From an uncultured Paracoccaceae bacterium (GTDB taxonomy: Bacteria; Pseudomonadota; Alphaproteobacteria; Rhodobacterales; Rhodobacteraceae), in the NCBI GenBank assembly GCA_947500135.1, contig CANMQX010000003.1, forward strand, positions 372,001 to 436,000: a stretch of DNA of 64,000 nucleotides, in the 5' to 3' direction. The notes beneath the pieces were generated by a model, which was not told the origin of the DNA, did no database searches, and was given only the letters and a program-made list of their open reading frames with translations. The position numbers and the translations under genes were made by a program. This document shows positions 55,416-64,000 of this stretch, piece after piece; the first letter of the stretch is position 1, and each line of letters starts with the position of its first letter.

Positions 55416-56686
55416 GCCCCGTTTTCCCGCATCACATGCCCGGCAAGATAAAGCGATCCGCAAATCAGGATACGCGCGTTGGGGGTGTCTTGGGTGATCT
55501 TTACAATCGCGTGGCGCAGATCGGGGGCCACATATGACGGCAATCCGGCGGCGGCAGCCGCGGCGGCGGTATCTTCGGCGGGTAATGTTGCCTGTTCACC
55601 GGGGATCGACAGCGCATGCAGGCTTTCGGCCACATCCGCCAAGGGGGCCATATAGCCGCTGATATCCTTGGTGTTCAGCATCCCACAGATCAGATGGGTC
55701 GGGCGCGGCGGCTGGGCACGCAACGTTGCGGCAAGCGCGTGACCTGCAGCCGGGTTGTGGCCACCATCCAGCCAAAGCTCTGCCGGGGCGGCCAGATCGA
55801 CCAATGCACCCTGACGCAAATGCTGCATCCGGGCGGGCCATGACACATCGGTCATCGCGGCCTCGCAGGCGGCGTCATCACGGCCCAGCAGGCGCAGGGC
55901 AGCAATGGCCCCCCCAGCATTCATTACCTGATGCGCGCCGGGCAGGGCGGGCATTGGCAGATCAAGCAGGCCGGTCTCATCCTGATAAATCAATCGGTCC
56001 CGTTCGGTGCTGACATGCCAATGCTGTCCATAAACGGCCAGGGGGGCTTGCAAACGCGCCGCAACCGCCTCGATCACATCAAGGCTTTCGTTATGCTGGG
56101 GGCCAACGACGCAGGGCACACCACGCTTGATGATCCCGGCCTTTTCGCCCGCGATCTGGGGCAGCGTGTCACCCAGAAACTGCTGATGGTCCAGATCAAC
56201 CGGGGTGATGATCGTCACCGCCGGATCGCTGATCACATTGGTGGCGTCCAGTCGTCCGCCCAGACCCACCTCCAACAGGCAGTAATCGGCAGGGGTTTCG
56301 GCAAAAGCCAGCAATGCGGCGACGGTGGTGATCTCGAAATATGTGATCGGTTCACCGCCATTGGCGGCATAGCAGCGGTCAAGGACCTTTGTCAGTGCAT
56401 CCTCTGATATCAAATCCCCCGCCAGCCTGATCCGTTCATGAAACCGGGCCAGATGGGGGGATGTGTAGGCATGCACCTTGGCACCTGACTGTTCCAATCC
56501 GGCGCGGATCATGGCTTGGGTCGATCCCTTGCCATTGGTACCGGCGACATGAATGACCGGGGGCAGGCGATCTTGCGGATTGTCCAATGCGGCCAGCAAA
56601 CGCCACACCCGGTCCAGCACCAAATCCATGACCTTGGGGTGCAAGGTCATCATCCGGTCCAGGATCACATCAGACTGGGCTGTCAC
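55412..56686 (-). CDS. folC: Bifunctional folylpolyglutamate/dihydrofolate synthase
   Basis: A 424-residue Mur-ligase-like enzyme that adds glutamate to dihydropteroate and folates. The P-loop is [14 protein letters not shown] near residues 47-60. Other motifs are [29 protein letters not shown], and the C-terminal [15 protein letters not shown]. The start overlaps the accD stop by 4 nt, the standard accD-folC pairing. Confidence 0.95.
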   Translation of the reverse strand: MTAQSDVILDRMMTLHPKVMDLVLDRVWRLLAALDNPQDRLPPVIHVAGTNGKGSTQAMIRAGLEQSGAKVHAYTSPHLARFHERIRLAGDLISEDALTKVLDRCYAANGGEPITYFEITTVAALLAFAETPADYCLLEVGLGGRLDATNVISDPAVTIITPVDLDHQQFLGDTLPQIAGEKAGIIKRGVPCVVGPQHNESLDVIEAVAARLQAPLAVYGQHWHVSTERDRLIYQDETGLLDLPMPALPGAHQVMNAGGAIAALRLLGRDDAACEAAMTDVSWPARMQHLRQGALVDLAAPAELWLDGGHNPAAGHALAATLRAQPPRPTHLICGMLNTKDISGYMAPLADVAESLHALSIPGEQATLPAEDTAAAAAAAGLPSYVAPDLRHAIVKITQDTPNARILICGSLYLAGHVMRENGA

Positions 56687-57615
56687 TTGGCGTCTTCCGC
56701 CGCGTCCAGCTCGTCAGCGGCTTCTGATGTGATTTCCGGGGCGGGCAGGTCGCCCTTGACAGGCGCGCTTTGTTTCATCAGCAGGCGGACGATGGTCACC
56801 AACTCGTCCTTCAACTCCGTGCGTTTGGTCACGCGGTCCAGCATGCCGTGATCCAGCAGGTATTCCGCACGCTGGAACCCTTCGGGCAGCTTTTCACCGA
56901 TGGTTTGTTCGATGACACGCGCACCGGCAAAGCCGATCAGGGCATTGGGTTCAGCGATCTGGACATCGCCCAGCATGGCATAGGACGCGGTCACACCGCC
57001 GGTGGTCGGATGGGTCAGAACGACAATGTAAGGCAGGCCCGCCTCTTTGAGCATCTGCACGGCGATTGTGGTGCGGGGCATTTGCATCAGGCCCAGGATG
57101 CCTTCTTGCATCCGGGCGCCCCCAGCAGCGGAAAACAGGATCAGCGGGCGTTTGAGGGCAATGGCACGCTCTGCGGCGGCGACAATCGCATTGCCGACAT
57201 ACATCGACATCGACCCACCCATAAAGGAAAAGTCCTGCACGGCGACAACCACGCCGGTACGGCCCATCTCGCCCTCGGCCACCAGCATGGCGTCTTTTTC
57301 GCCGGTTTTCTTGCGGGCTTCCTTGATGCGATCCGTATAGCGTTTCTGATCGCGGAAATGCAGCGGATCGGCGACCGGATCAGGGACGGCAACCTCAACA
57401 AAGACGCCACCGTCAAAGATGGATGTCAGCCTGTCACGGGCGCCGATGGCCATATGATGATCGCAATTGGTGCAGACGTTCAGATTGTCCGCCAGTTCGC
57501 GGTGGAACAGCATGGTTCCGCAATCATCGCATTTCGTCCACAGGTTGTCGGGCACCTCGCGGCGGGAAAAAAGCGAATTGATGGTCGGGCGAACGTAGTT
57601 GGTGATCCAGTTCAT
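56683..57615 (-). CDS. accD: Acetyl-CoA carboxylase carboxyltransferase beta subunit
   Basis: A 310-residue subunit that with AccA transfers carboxyl from biotin to acetyl-CoA for fatty-acid synthesis. The N-terminal zinc ribbon has Cys29, Cys32, Cys48 and Cys51 (WTKCDDCG ... NVCTNCDHH). The carboxyltransferase core shows [19 protein letters not shown] and [15 protein letters not shown] short acidic tail ([10 protein letters not shown]) ends the protein. It heads a four-gene minus-strand operon. Confidence 0.97.
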   Translation of the reverse strand: MNWITNYVRPTINSLFSRREVPDNLWTKCDDCGTMLFHRELADNLNVCTNCDHHMAIGARDRLTSIFDGGVFVEVAVPDPVADPLHFRDQKRYTDRIKEARKKTGEKDAMLVAEGEMGRTGVVVAVQDFSFMGGSMSMYVGNAIVAAAERAIALKRPLILFSAAGGARMQEGILGLMQMPRTTIAVQMLKEAGLPYIVVLTHPTTGGVTASYAMLGDVQIAEPNALIGFAGARVIEQTIGEKLPEGFQRAEYLLDHGMLDRVTKRTELKDELVTIVRLLMKQSAPVKGDLPAPEITSEAADELDAAEDAK

Positions 57616-57684
57616 GCGATAGCCTTTGACATTTCACCCACCAAATATGCCGCAGCGCGGTGAATTGCAATTAGTGTCCTGACC

Positions 57685-58608
57685 CTACCGGCGTAGCTTG
57701 ATCCGGGCGGCGAGCCACATGATCAGCACCGTCAGGCACATGAACAGCAGTTCAAAGATCGCAGCGGGGGTGGCCAGCATGGCCGCACTGGTATCCAGAC
57801 TGGCGCGATCAAAGGGCGGGTAAAGAAACAGGGCCAACCCCGATGATGGCCAACCCTGCACCCCGACAATCAACAGCGCAAAGACGTTATTGGCCAGATG
57901 CAGGCCAATTGCGGCCCCCAACGTGCCGGTCCGGGCGGTCAGATCGGCGCAGGCCAACCCCAGGATTGTGGCCCAGACGGTCCAGATCGTGCCATCGGCC
58001 ACACCATACCCGTTGCCATAATGCGATGCCCCGAACATCGCGGACGGGACCAGCATCCAGACCAGCCGCGACCGGGACAGGCACGCAAGCTGCTGCTGCA
58101 GATAGCCCCGGAAATAGATTTCTTCGGTACCGACCTGAATAATCAGAACCAACAGCGCCAGCGGCAGCATGACCAGCCACCCGGCGATATTACGCATCTC
58201 GACCCCGTCACCGGCGCTGATCCAAGGGGGCAGGAACTCCAACAATAACAGGATGCCACCCACCGCAATGCCGACCCGCCACAGATCAACCAGCGCCTGG
58301 CCCGGCGCGCCGATCAGTGACCAGAACCCCCGCCCATGCACCCGCCGCAACAGCAGAACGAACAGGACCGCGGTCACCCCGAATGTGGCAAATTGCAACA
58401 AGGTGGCCCAGCCGGTGATGCCTTCGTAATAGGCACTCACCAGCGCCTCACCCGGCAACAGGGCCGTTACCAGTTCCGGGGCGATCTGAAAGGCTAGTTC
58501 GAACCCGATCACCATCAGGCCGATGCGCCACAGTTCGCGCCGCGCCCATGCAGGGGCGATAAAGCCCCGGTGGGCGGCATATGGTGTCTGATCGCTGGCC
58601 ATTCGCAT
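57685..58608 (-). CDS. CPBP family intramembrane glutamic endopeptidase
   Basis: A 307-residue membrane protein with about eight hydrophobic segments. The CPBP/Abi motif is EE in [17 protein letters not shown], and the second motif is [12 protein letters not shown] with the metal-type histidine. These are Rce1-like proteases, often of unknown substrate. I use ATG 58608 (MRMASDQ); the ribosome site is weak and ATG 58602 is an alternative. It is divergent from ilvD. Confidence 0.85.
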   Translation of the reverse strand: MRMASDQTPYAAHRGFIAPAWARRELWRIGLMVIGFELAFQIAPELVTALLPGEALVSAYYEGITGWATLLQFATFGVTAVLFVLLLRRVHGRGFWSLIGAPGQALVDLWRVGIAVGGILLLLEFLPPWISAGDGVEMRNIAGWLVMLPLALLVLIIQVGTEEIYFRGYLQQQLACLSRSRLVWMLVPSAMFGASHYGNGYGVADGTIWTVWATILGLACADLTARTGTLGAAIGLHLANNVFALLIVGVQGWPSSGLALFLYPPFDRASLDTSAAMLATPAAIFELLFMCLTVLIMWLAARIKLRR

Positions 58609-58712
58609 CAGGTATGACCATGGCGTGCCACCTGCGCAACAACAGTTCCGCCTTGCGCAGTGCGAGCCCACTATTTAGACCCGTTTCCAACAGTTTTCCG
58701 GGAGAAGATGAG

Positions 58713-60446
58713 ATGCTCAAAGGCAAGGCCGACAAGACCAACCTACCCAGCCGCCACGTAACCCAGGGACCAGCCCGCGCACCGCACCGGTCCTATTACT
58801 ACGCCATGGGTCTGGATGAGGAAGATATCGCCCAGCCATTTATCGGTGTCGCGACTTGCTGGAACGAGGCCGCACCTTGCAACATCTCTCTCAACCGGCA
58901 GGCGCAGGCGGTGAAGCTTGGGGTCAAGGCCGCCAGCGGCACGCCGCGCGAATTTACAACCATCACTGTGACCGACGGTATCGCGATGGGGCATGAAGGC
59001 ATGCGGTCCTCGCTGGCTTCACGCGAAGCCATTGCCGACACAGTGGAACTGACCATGCGCGGCCATTGCTATGACGCGATTGTCGGCCTTGCAGGTTGCG
59101 ACAAGTCCCTGCCGGGAATGATGATGGCGATGGTGCGTCTGAACACGCCCTCCGTATTCATGTATGGCGGGTCGATCATGCCGGGCCGGTTCAATGGCAA
59201 AGACGTCACCGTGCAGGACGTGTTTGAGGCCGTGGGCCGCCATCAGGCCGGGGCCAATTCCGACGAAGAATTACGCGCGCTGGAAAAGGTCGCCTGCCCA
59301 TCGGCTGGTGCTTGCGGTGGCCAGTTCACCGCCAACACCATGGCTTGCGTGTCTGAGGCAATTGGTCTTGCCCTCCTCAATTCCGCTGGCGCACCAGCGC
59401 CCTATGAAAGCCGGGATCAATATGCGCAGGCCAGCGGCGAAGCCGTCATGAACCTGCTGGAAAAGAATATCCGCGCCCGCGATATCGTCACGCGCAAGTC
59501 GCTGGAAAACGCGGCCCGCATCGTGGCCTGCACCGGCGGGTCCACCAACGCGGGGCTGCACCTGCCCGCCATCGCGCATGAGGCCGGGATTGATTTCGAC
59601 CTCTTTGATGTCTGCGACATCTTCCATGACACACCTTATTTCGTAGACCTGAAACCGGGCGGGCAATTCGTAGCCAAGGACCTTTACGAGGTCGGTGGCG
59701 TGCCCGTCGTGATGAAGGAATTGCGCAAGGCGGGGCTGATCCACGAGGATTGCATGACAGCCTCTGGCCGGACCATGGGGGAAGAGCTTGACCTGATCGA
59801 AGGTGAAGCAGACGGCACAGTCATCTATCCCGCCGCCAACCCGATCACCAAAACCGGCGGCGTTGTGGGCCTCAAGGGTAACCTTGCCCCGGAAGGCGCT
59901 ATCGTAAAGGTCGCAGGCATGTCGGAAGAGGAACAGGTTTTCTCCGGCCCCGCCCGCGTGTTCGAATGCGAAGAAGACGCGTTCGAGGCGGTCAAGGCGC
60001 GCGGCTACAAGGAAGGCGAGGTGCTGGTCATCCGCAATGAAGGGCCATCAGGCGGGCCGGGGATGCGCGAAATGCTGGCAACGACAGCGGCTCTGTCAGG
60101 GCAGGGGATGGGCAAGAAGGTCGCCCTGATCACCGACGGACGGTTCTCTGGCGCAACGCGGGGGTTCTGCGTCGGGCATGTGGGGCCAGAGGCTGCACAT
60201 TGCGGCCCGATTGGCTTGCTGCAAGACGGTGATGTGATCACCATCAACGCGATCACCGGCGCATTATCGGTGGATCTGACAGACGAAGAACTGGCCACGC
60301 GCAAAGACAACTGGAAAGGGCCGAAGGAAACGATCTATGCCTCCGGCGCGCTGTGGAAATATGCGCAGCTTGTCGGTGGGGCGCGACTGGGGGCGGTGAC
60401 CCATCCCGGTGCGAAGGATGAAAAGCACATCTATATGGATCTCTGA
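58713..60446 (+). CDS. ilvD: Dihydroxy-acid dehydratase
   Basis: A 577-residue iron-sulfur dehydratase of branched-chain amino-acid synthesis. The cluster cysteines are in [23 protein letters not shown] (Cys129) and [14 protein letters not shown]. The catalytic Ser region [19 protein letters not shown] near the C terminus is intact. I use ATG 58713 with GGGAGAAG upstream. It is divergent from the CPBP protease. I see no leader peptide or attenuator in the 104-nt gap. Confidence 0.96.
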   Translation: MLKGKADKTNLPSRHVTQGPARAPHRSYYYAMGLDEEDIAQPFIGVATCWNEAAPCNISLNRQAQAVKLGVKAASGTPREFTTITVTDGIAMGHEGMRSSLASREAIADTVELTMRGHCYDAIVGLAGCDKSLPGMMMAMVRLNTPSVFMYGGSIMPGRFNGKDVTVQDVFEAVGRHQAGANSDEELRALEKVACPSAGACGGQFTANTMACVSEAIGLALLNSAGAPAPYESRDQYAQASGEAVMNLLEKNIRARDIVTRKSLENAARIVACTGGSTNAGLHLPAIAHEAGIDFDLFDVCDIFHDTPYFVDLKPGGQFVAKDLYEVGGVPVVMKELRKAGLIHEDCMTASGRTMGEELDLIEGEADGTVIYPAANPITKTGGVVGLKGNLAPEGAIVKVAGMSEEEQVFSGPARVFECEEDAFEAVKARGYKEGEVLVIRNEGPSGGPGMREMLATTAALSGQGMGKKVALITDGRFSGATRGFCVGHVGPEAAHCGPIGLLQDGDVITINAITGALSVDLTDEELATRKDNWKGPKETIYASGALWKYAQLVGGARLGAVTHPGAKDEKHIYMDL

Positions 60447-60448
60447 TC

Positions 60449-61060
60449 TTGCGGGTTTTTGTTTTGGGGCTTTTGGGTGTGGCTGCTTTTGCAGGCTGCA
60501 CGCCCGCAGCACCACCGGTCAAATCACTGGCGCTGGTCGCTGGCGAGATTACAGCAACCGCCCCTGCCGGGTATTGCGTCGATCCAGGCTCCAGCAATCC
60601 CGATGAAGGCTTTGCCGTGATGGCACCTTGCGCCACATTGGGCAGTACCGATGCAGCGCCGGATATTCTGGGGGTGGCGACGGTCCAAATCGGACCACCG
60701 GCCAGCGGCGCAGTTGCCGACAATCAGGAGGCACTGATCGGTCTACTGGATAGCGATGCGGGTGCGCGATTGCTCAGTGCGGCAGGTGCGGCGGATCAGA
60801 TCACGGTCATTGGGACGAAAGCCGAGGACAACACAGTTACCGTGCATTTCAGCGATGACGGGGCACCGCCCATCACCGGGTTGGGGGCCGAAGAATGGCG
60901 GGCCTTTACCGATATCAACGGGCGGCTGGTGACGGTCGCCGTGCGCGGGCTTGCCAGCGCACCCTTGGGCGAAGGAACCGGATCATGGCTGCTTGGTTTG
61001 GTTGTCAACGGGCTGCTTGGCACGGGCGAAACCACTGATCTTGAAACATCCGAGAGTTAA
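60449..61060 (+). CDS. Lipoprotein of unknown function
   Basis: A 203-residue protein with a lipoprotein signal (MRVFVLGLLGVAAFAGC; lipidated Cys17). Conserved-looking elements are APAGYCVDPGSS and FAVMAPCATLG, which put two further cysteines in the periplasm. A C-terminal hydrophobic stretch (GTGSWLLGLVVNGLLGTG) could be a second membrane contact. The start is TTG two nt after the ilvD stop, so it is probably co-transcribed with ilvD. Confidence 0.7.
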   Translation: MRVFVLGLLGVAAFAGCTPAAPPVKSLALVAGEITATAPAGYCVDPGSSNPDEGFAVMAPCATLGSTDAAPDILGVATVQIGPPASGAVADNQEALIGLLDSDAGARLLSAAGAADQITVIGTKAEDNTVTVHFSDDGAPPITGLGAEEWRAFTDINGRLVTVAVRGLASAPLGEGTGSWLLGLVVNGLLGTGETTDLETSES

Positions 61061-61125
61061 ATTGTTTCAATCTTTACATCTGTTTGGCACAATCGGACCC
61101 GATAGATCAGGCAACTGGGGGCATA

Positions 61126-61899
61126 ATGGCGATTAATCCGGACGGAATGATCGGACGTTTGCTACACCGGCGGGCGCTGGCCCGGTGGACCGATGCCGCG
61201 CGCAACGCACAAGATGCAGAGCTGGCAGCGCTGCGCGCGCAACGGCAACAGGCCCGGCAATTGCGCACACCATTGCAAGAACTGACTTATGTGGCAGACA
61301 CACGGCTGGCACTGCCCCGGATCGGATCAAACACATTTGCCCGGCCTGCGGGCACGGACTGGGCGTGGCGGCCACAATTGTGGCGCGGGGCACTGCCGGA
61401 TCGGGGGCTTGCGCCCGCGCGCAGCAAGGACAAGCTGGGCCATGACCTGACAGTGTTTCACGACTGCCCGATGGGTGAAGTTGCGGTCAGACAAGTGCGC
61501 AACACCCGCGATGATGATCTTGCCCCCTTCGCGATTTCGGTCGAGGTTTTTTCCTTTGCAGGCAGTTTTCTGTCACTGGCGCTCGACGTGCCAAAAGGGG
61601 TCTGCGACGGGCTGCGCAAACGGCATCTGATCCGGCTGGCGGCCACGCTGGACCGCGAGGCACCGGTTAAAGTCTTCGCTCGGCTGAACGTCAAACACGG
61701 GCCGAATACCGAACAGGTGTTGGAAACGCTGCCCGATGATCAAGTGGAAACCTTGGCAGAATTTGATCTGGCCCACAGCCAGCTGAATGAAAAACGGGTC
61801 GAACGGATGTGGATCGATCTGATGTTCGAAAATCCGCAGATGAACAGGATCACCTTGCGCGATCTGAACATCTGCCGTTACCCGCGGGCCGAGATGTAA
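61126..61899 (+). CDS. DUF6478 family protein
   Basis: A 257-residue cytoplasmic protein of a Rhodobacteraceae-restricted family that I associate with DUF6478. A coiled N terminus (RWTDAARNAQDAELAALRAQRQQARQL, with short breaks) leads to a beta-rich domain. That domain carries WAWRPQLWRGALP, HDCPMGEVAVRQVRNTRDD and MWIDLMFENPQMNRITLRDL. The function is unknown. I use ATG 61126, after CTGGGGG. It is followed 19 nt later by the 121-residue gene, and the two appear to form a unit. Confidence 0.75.
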   Translation: MAINPDGMIGRLLHRRALARWTDAARNAQDAELAALRAQRQQARQLRTPLQELTYVADTRLALPRIGSNTFARPAGTDWAWRPQLWRGALPDRGLAPARSKDKLGHDLTVFHDCPMGEVAVRQVRNTRDDDLAPFAISVEVFSFAGSFLSLALDVPKGVCDGLRKRHLIRLAATLDREAPVKVFARLNVKHGPNTEQVLETLPDDQVETLAEFDLAHSQLNEKRVERMWIDLMFENPQMNRITLRDLNICRYPRAEM

Positions 61900-61918
61900 G
61901 AGCAAGGGGAAGCGATCG

Positions 61919-62284
61919 ATGACCAGGCTGACACTGACAAAAACCCAACTGCGCAGCGGCGTCTGGGAAGGGGAGCTGACCGGCGCCGGGGCAACTGAAC
62001 CCAAACTGACAGCCAGCCATCTGGGCGAGGTGATTGAAGGGCTGCAAGTGTCCCATGACGCGGCACATGACGTCTGGCGGGTTACCGTGCCGATCCCCGC
62101 ACGTTTGATCAGCGACGGTGTGCAGACATTTGTCATCTGCGACGATCAGGACAATGTGCTGGACAGCTTTACCCTGATATCAGGACAAGCACTGGCCGAA
62201 GATATGCGCGCCGAAATTGCGCTGCTGCGTAGTGAGCTTGATATGCTCAAACAGTCGTTTCGACGGCACTGTAATGACGGCTGA
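61919..62284 (+). CDS. Conserved hypothetical protein paired with the DUF6478 gene
   Basis: A 121-residue protein. The first 90 residues look like a small beta sandwich (GVWEGELTGAGATEPKL, DVWRVTVPIPARLISDGVQTF). The last 30 form a helix rich in Leu/Glu (MRAEIALLRSELDMLKQ), a probable coiled coil. There is no signal peptide. The mixture suggests a binding partner for the upstream DUF6478 protein. No function is known to me. Confidence 0.65.
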   Translation: MTRLTLTKTQLRSGVWEGELTGAGATEPKLTASHLGEVIEGLQVSHDAAHDVWRVTVPIPARLISDGVQTFVICDDQDNVLDSFTLISGQALAEDMRAEIALLRSELDMLKQSFRRHCNDG

Positions 62285-62407
62285 CTACGTCTGAAAGCGG
62301 CGTTCGGATCACTTTGCGTCCGCTCTTCAACAGATTGTCAGAACGACAACCAGTCCGGCAATTCCCCCGTAACAATAGCGTTAACAGGGACTTGAAAGGA
62401 CTACCCA

Positions 62408-62899
62408 ATGAACCGTCGTTTTGCACTGAAATTCGCCATTCTTGCCGCAGGTGTTGCCGTTATTGCCGCCTGTACACCCATGATGGAGAAAGAGCCCGAC
62501 ATCGTCGACATCGCCGCCTCCAACGGCAATTTTAACACACTGGTTGCTGCTGTGACCGCTGCTGGCCTCGTGGACACACTGAAAGGTGACGGGCCGTTCA
62601 CCGTGTTTGCACCCACTGACGCAGCTTTCGCCGCATTGCCCGCAGGCACAGTCGACACCCTGCTTTTGCCCGAAAACAAGGATCAGCTGACTGCGATCCT
62701 GACATATCACGTCGTACCGGGTGCCGTGACGTCTGACCAATTGGCAGGCAAGCGCATGTCAGTGGCCACCGTCAACGGCGCAAACGTCCATATCGACGGA
62801 CGCAATGGCGTGAAAGTCGAAGACAGCAATGTCACAACCGCTGACATCATCGCATCCAACGGTGTGATCCATGTGATCGACGCAGTTCTGCTGCCCTGA
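62408..62899 (+). CDS. Fasciclin-domain lipoprotein
   Basis: A 163-residue lipoprotein. The signal ends in IAAC with lipidated Cys22. One FAS1 domain fills residues about 32-163: [20 protein letters not shown] (H1-type motif [17 protein letters not shown]) and [15 protein letters not shown]. The closing [14 protein letters not shown] is the H2 motif. FAS1 domains mediate adhesion. The protein is probably at the outer membrane. An intrinsic terminator follows. Confidence 0.92.
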   Translation: MNRRFALKFAILAAGVAVIAACTPMMEKEPDIVDIAASNGNFNTLVAAVTAAGLVDTLKGDGPFTVFAPTDAAFAALPAGTVDTLLLPENKDQLTAILTYHVVPGAVTSDQLAGKRMSVATVNGANVHIDGRNGVKVEDSNVTTADIIASNGVIHVIDAVLLP

Positions 62900-62918
62900 T
62901 CAGCTATCAAAATGTGAA

Positions 62919-62954
62919 AAAGCGGTGGTGGATCATTCCGCCACCGCTTTCTTA
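62919..62954 (+). terminator. Rho-independent terminator after the fasciclin gene
   Basis: AAAGCGGTGG (62919-62928), loop tggatcattccg, CCACCGCTTT (62941-62950), then cttat. A perfect 10-bp stem rich in G+C followed by U-rich sequence, 20 nt after the stop codon. Confidence 0.85.
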
Positions 62955-62963
62955 TGCGACGCG

Positions 62964-62982
62964 CCCCGGACTTGATCCGGGG
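62964..62982. repeat. Palindromic repeat, CCCCGGA type
   Basis: CCCCGGA-cttga-TCCGGGG (62964-62982), a perfect 7-bp stem with the same cttga loop as the repeat at 36208. It lies between the fasciclin terminator and the end of the convergent isomerase gene. Confidence 0.7.
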
Positions 62983-62990
62983 CCTCCGCC

Positions 62991-63833
62991 TCAACCATCC
63001 CCGCCCAGATCATCCCAGATCTCGCGGACCCAGCGCATGATCACCTGCGCTTCTTCCCAACGGTTCGACATCTCGCACCCGTCAGGGCCGGTCATGGCGT
63101 ATTCGGGCGGCCCAAGTTCGCAGACAAAGATGCAGTCACCGGTGGCATTGCGGGCGCGCCAATCAGCCATGCCTTCACGCCACCATTCCTTGAACAGCCT
63201 GATCCATTTTTGATTTTGCGGAAAATCCAGCTGTAGCTGGATTTGTTGACGACTGGCGACGCGTCCTTGGAAACTGTCGGATCGTTGCAGGATACGGCTG
63301 ATCAGGCTGCGATCATGATCCGATAACGGAAACCAGAATTCCCGATCCACGACGTAATGCGACAGGTCTGCACAGATCCGCATCTGCGGGATGCGGTCCA
63401 GCAATTGCAACGTGGTAAAAAGGTCATTGGTGATGCAATTGCGATGGGTTTCGAACTGGATTGGCACCCCGATCCGTTCTGACATATCCATCCATGTCTC
63501 AATCACGGGAACCATATCATCCAATGCGATGGGCATGACCTGCCCGATCACATCCACAAAGGGCGCGCCGAAATCGGCCGCCATATGCAGCGTGTCTTCC
63601 AGGCTTTCGATGGTTTTGGGAAACGCCACAATCAGCGGCGTCAGGTTATTCGCCGCCATATGTGGGCGCACGGCGTGGGCGACGGCCACATCCGACGCAC
63701 CCAGATCAATTGCCATCCCGTCAAACCCTGCCTGTGCAACCATGTCGCAGACTTGGTGGTACGGTAGCTTTATACCGGTTTGGTCATGCGGCTGCATCGC
63801 CCAAAGCGATGTATAGATCTTCAGTTGCCGCAT
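62991..63833 (-). CDS. Sugar phosphate isomerase/epimerase (TIM-barrel, Xyl_isom-like)
   Basis: A 280-residue barrel protein of the AP-endonuclease-2/xylose isomerase-like superfamily. QVCDMVAQAGFDGMAIDLGASD, VPIQFETHRNCITNDLF (metal Glu and His) and MRICADLSHYVVDREFW (metal Asp and His) provide the usual divalent-metal site. A Trp-rich tail (FKEWWREGMADW ... RWVREIWDDLG) is unusual. The substrate is unknown; it may act on a sugar acid or inositol-type compound. ATG 63833. Confidence 0.85.
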   Translation of the reverse strand: MRQLKIYTSLWAMQPHDQTGIKLPYHQVCDMVAQAGFDGMAIDLGASDVAVAHAVRPHMAANNLTPLIVAFPKTIESLEDTLHMAADFGAPFVDVIGQVMPIALDDMVPVIETWMDMSERIGVPIQFETHRNCITNDLFTTLQLLDRIPQMRICADLSHYVVDREFWFPLSDHDRSLISRILQRSDSFQGRVASRQQIQLQLDFPQNQKWIRLFKEWWREGMADWRARNATGDCIFVCELGPPEYAMTGPDGCEMSNRWEEAQVIMRWVREIWDDLGGDG

Positions 63834-63844
63834 TGCGCAAACCC

Positions 63845-63904
63845 GTTCCGGGCTTGACCCGGAACCTCGTGGTCAAACCGGAGGCCCCGGATCAGGTCCG
63901 GGGC
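63845..63904. repeat. Pair of GC-rich palindromic repeats
   Basis: GTTCCGGG-cttga-CCCGGAAC (63845-63865) and GCCCCGGA-tcagg-TCCGGGGC (63884-63904) sit between the isomerase gene and the next gene. They belong to the same type as the repeats at 36208 and 62964 and could fold singly or with each other. Confidence 0.7.
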
Positions 63905-63918
63905 AGATCGCGCGACAC

Positions 63919-64000
63919 TCATTCTGCCGGGATCCTGCTAACCCGCCCACCGCTGCGCGGAATGATCCAGACCTCATCCATCGGGTACTGGCTTTCATCA
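63919..64000 (-). CDS. C-terminal end of an unidentified gene
   Basis: A frame entering from the right edge with 26 codons visible and its stop at 63919-63921. The visible end reads MDEVWIIPRSGGRVSRIPAE, polar and without known motif. The downstream isomerase gene is in the same direction, so the two may form an operon interrupted by the palindromic repeats. Too little is visible to name it. Confidence 0.5.
   Translation of the reverse strand, partial: DESQYPMDEVWIIPRSGGRVSRIPAE

Noticed and set aside
53622-55451. A 609-codon open frame on the plus strand
   Set aside because: It runs antisense through the PLP lyase and the secreted-protein gene, both of which have clear motifs or a signal peptide and coupled starts. 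Its translation is rich in Gly/Arg/His/Gln without domain structure, typical of a shadow frame in high-G+C DNA.
58609-58712. Leader peptide or attenuator for ilvD
   Set aside because: No short frame rich in Ile/Val/Leu codons and no terminator-antiterminator pair is visible in the 104-nt gap.
1-64000. tRNA, rRNA or known riboswitch
   Set aside because: I inspected the intergenic spaces, all under about 350 nt, and found no cloverleaf, ribosomal sequence or recognisable aptamer. A covariance-model search would be the decisive test.

Overview
The window is a 64 kb piece of an alphaproteobacterial chromosome, most likely from the marine Roseobacter group of the Rhodobacteraceae (Loktanella/Yoonia/Octadecabacter-like). 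This rests on three things: high G+C content (roughly 60 percent by eye), very tight operons with ATGA or TGATG overlaps, and family-typical gene neighbourhoods. Those neighbourhoods are rpoZ-rsh-DUF2062-pdxJ-acpS-lepB-rnc-era-DUF1491-recO, accD-folC, a COQ9-type protein, ETF-QO and DUF6478. Almost everything is chromosomal housekeeping. I see no phage, insertion sequence, CRISPR array, rRNA or tRNA.

Layout. 1-5.7 kb: end of a membrane protein, a DapC-like aminotransferase, ftsK, an aldo/keto reductase and a small secreted protein. 5.8-18.1 kb: a complete C-P lyase and phosphonate/phosphite uptake locus in the order phnC-phnD-phnE1-phnE2-hexapeptide acyltransferase, phnF (antisense), phnG-H-I-J-K-L-N, DUF1045 (antisense), phnM. 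It is preceded by six 11-bp Pho-box-like registers and a hairpin that buries the phnC Shine-Dalgarno. 18.2-19.1 kb: an orphan gene with lower G+C. 19.2-21.3 kb: rpsU, a COQ9-like gene and a quinone reductase. 21.6-27.2 kb: a long minus-strand operon (NYN nuclease, ispH, orphan, LysE, DUF3429, methyltransferase, rnhA, hydrolase, RraA-like). 27.3-37.6 kb: folK, rpoZ and a stringent-response/RNA-processing operon, with a three-gene insertion (LysE, deaminase, Dabb) between pdxJ and acpS. 37.8-39.5 kb: ETF-QO, divergent from greA. 40-46.3 kb: a plus-strand run of transporters, S-formylglutathione hydrolase, a DUF188 protein, an ornithine cyclodeaminase-like enzyme and hydrolases. 46.3-53.5 kb: diguanylate cyclase, MFS transporter, PstS-OmpA fusion, GNAT, zapE and DUF2189. 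53.7-58.6 kb: accD-folC-secreted protein-PLP lyase operon (minus) and a CPBP protease. 58.7-64 kb: ilvD, envelope/hypothetical proteins, a fasciclin lipoprotein and a TIM-barrel isomerase.

The phosphonate locus works as one unit. PhnCDE imports the substrate. PhnGHIJKLM transfers the phosphonate to ribose-triphosphate chemistry and breaks the C-P bond. PhnN rebuilds PRPP. PhnF and probably PhoB control expression. No phnP is present in the window. The DUF1045 protein carries two H-x-T motifs of the 2H phosphoesterase type and is the best local candidate to replace PhnP. Other points worth attention are back-to-back perfect palindromes in two distant intergenic spaces, dispersed GC-rich inverted repeats, and two unrecognised orphan genes.
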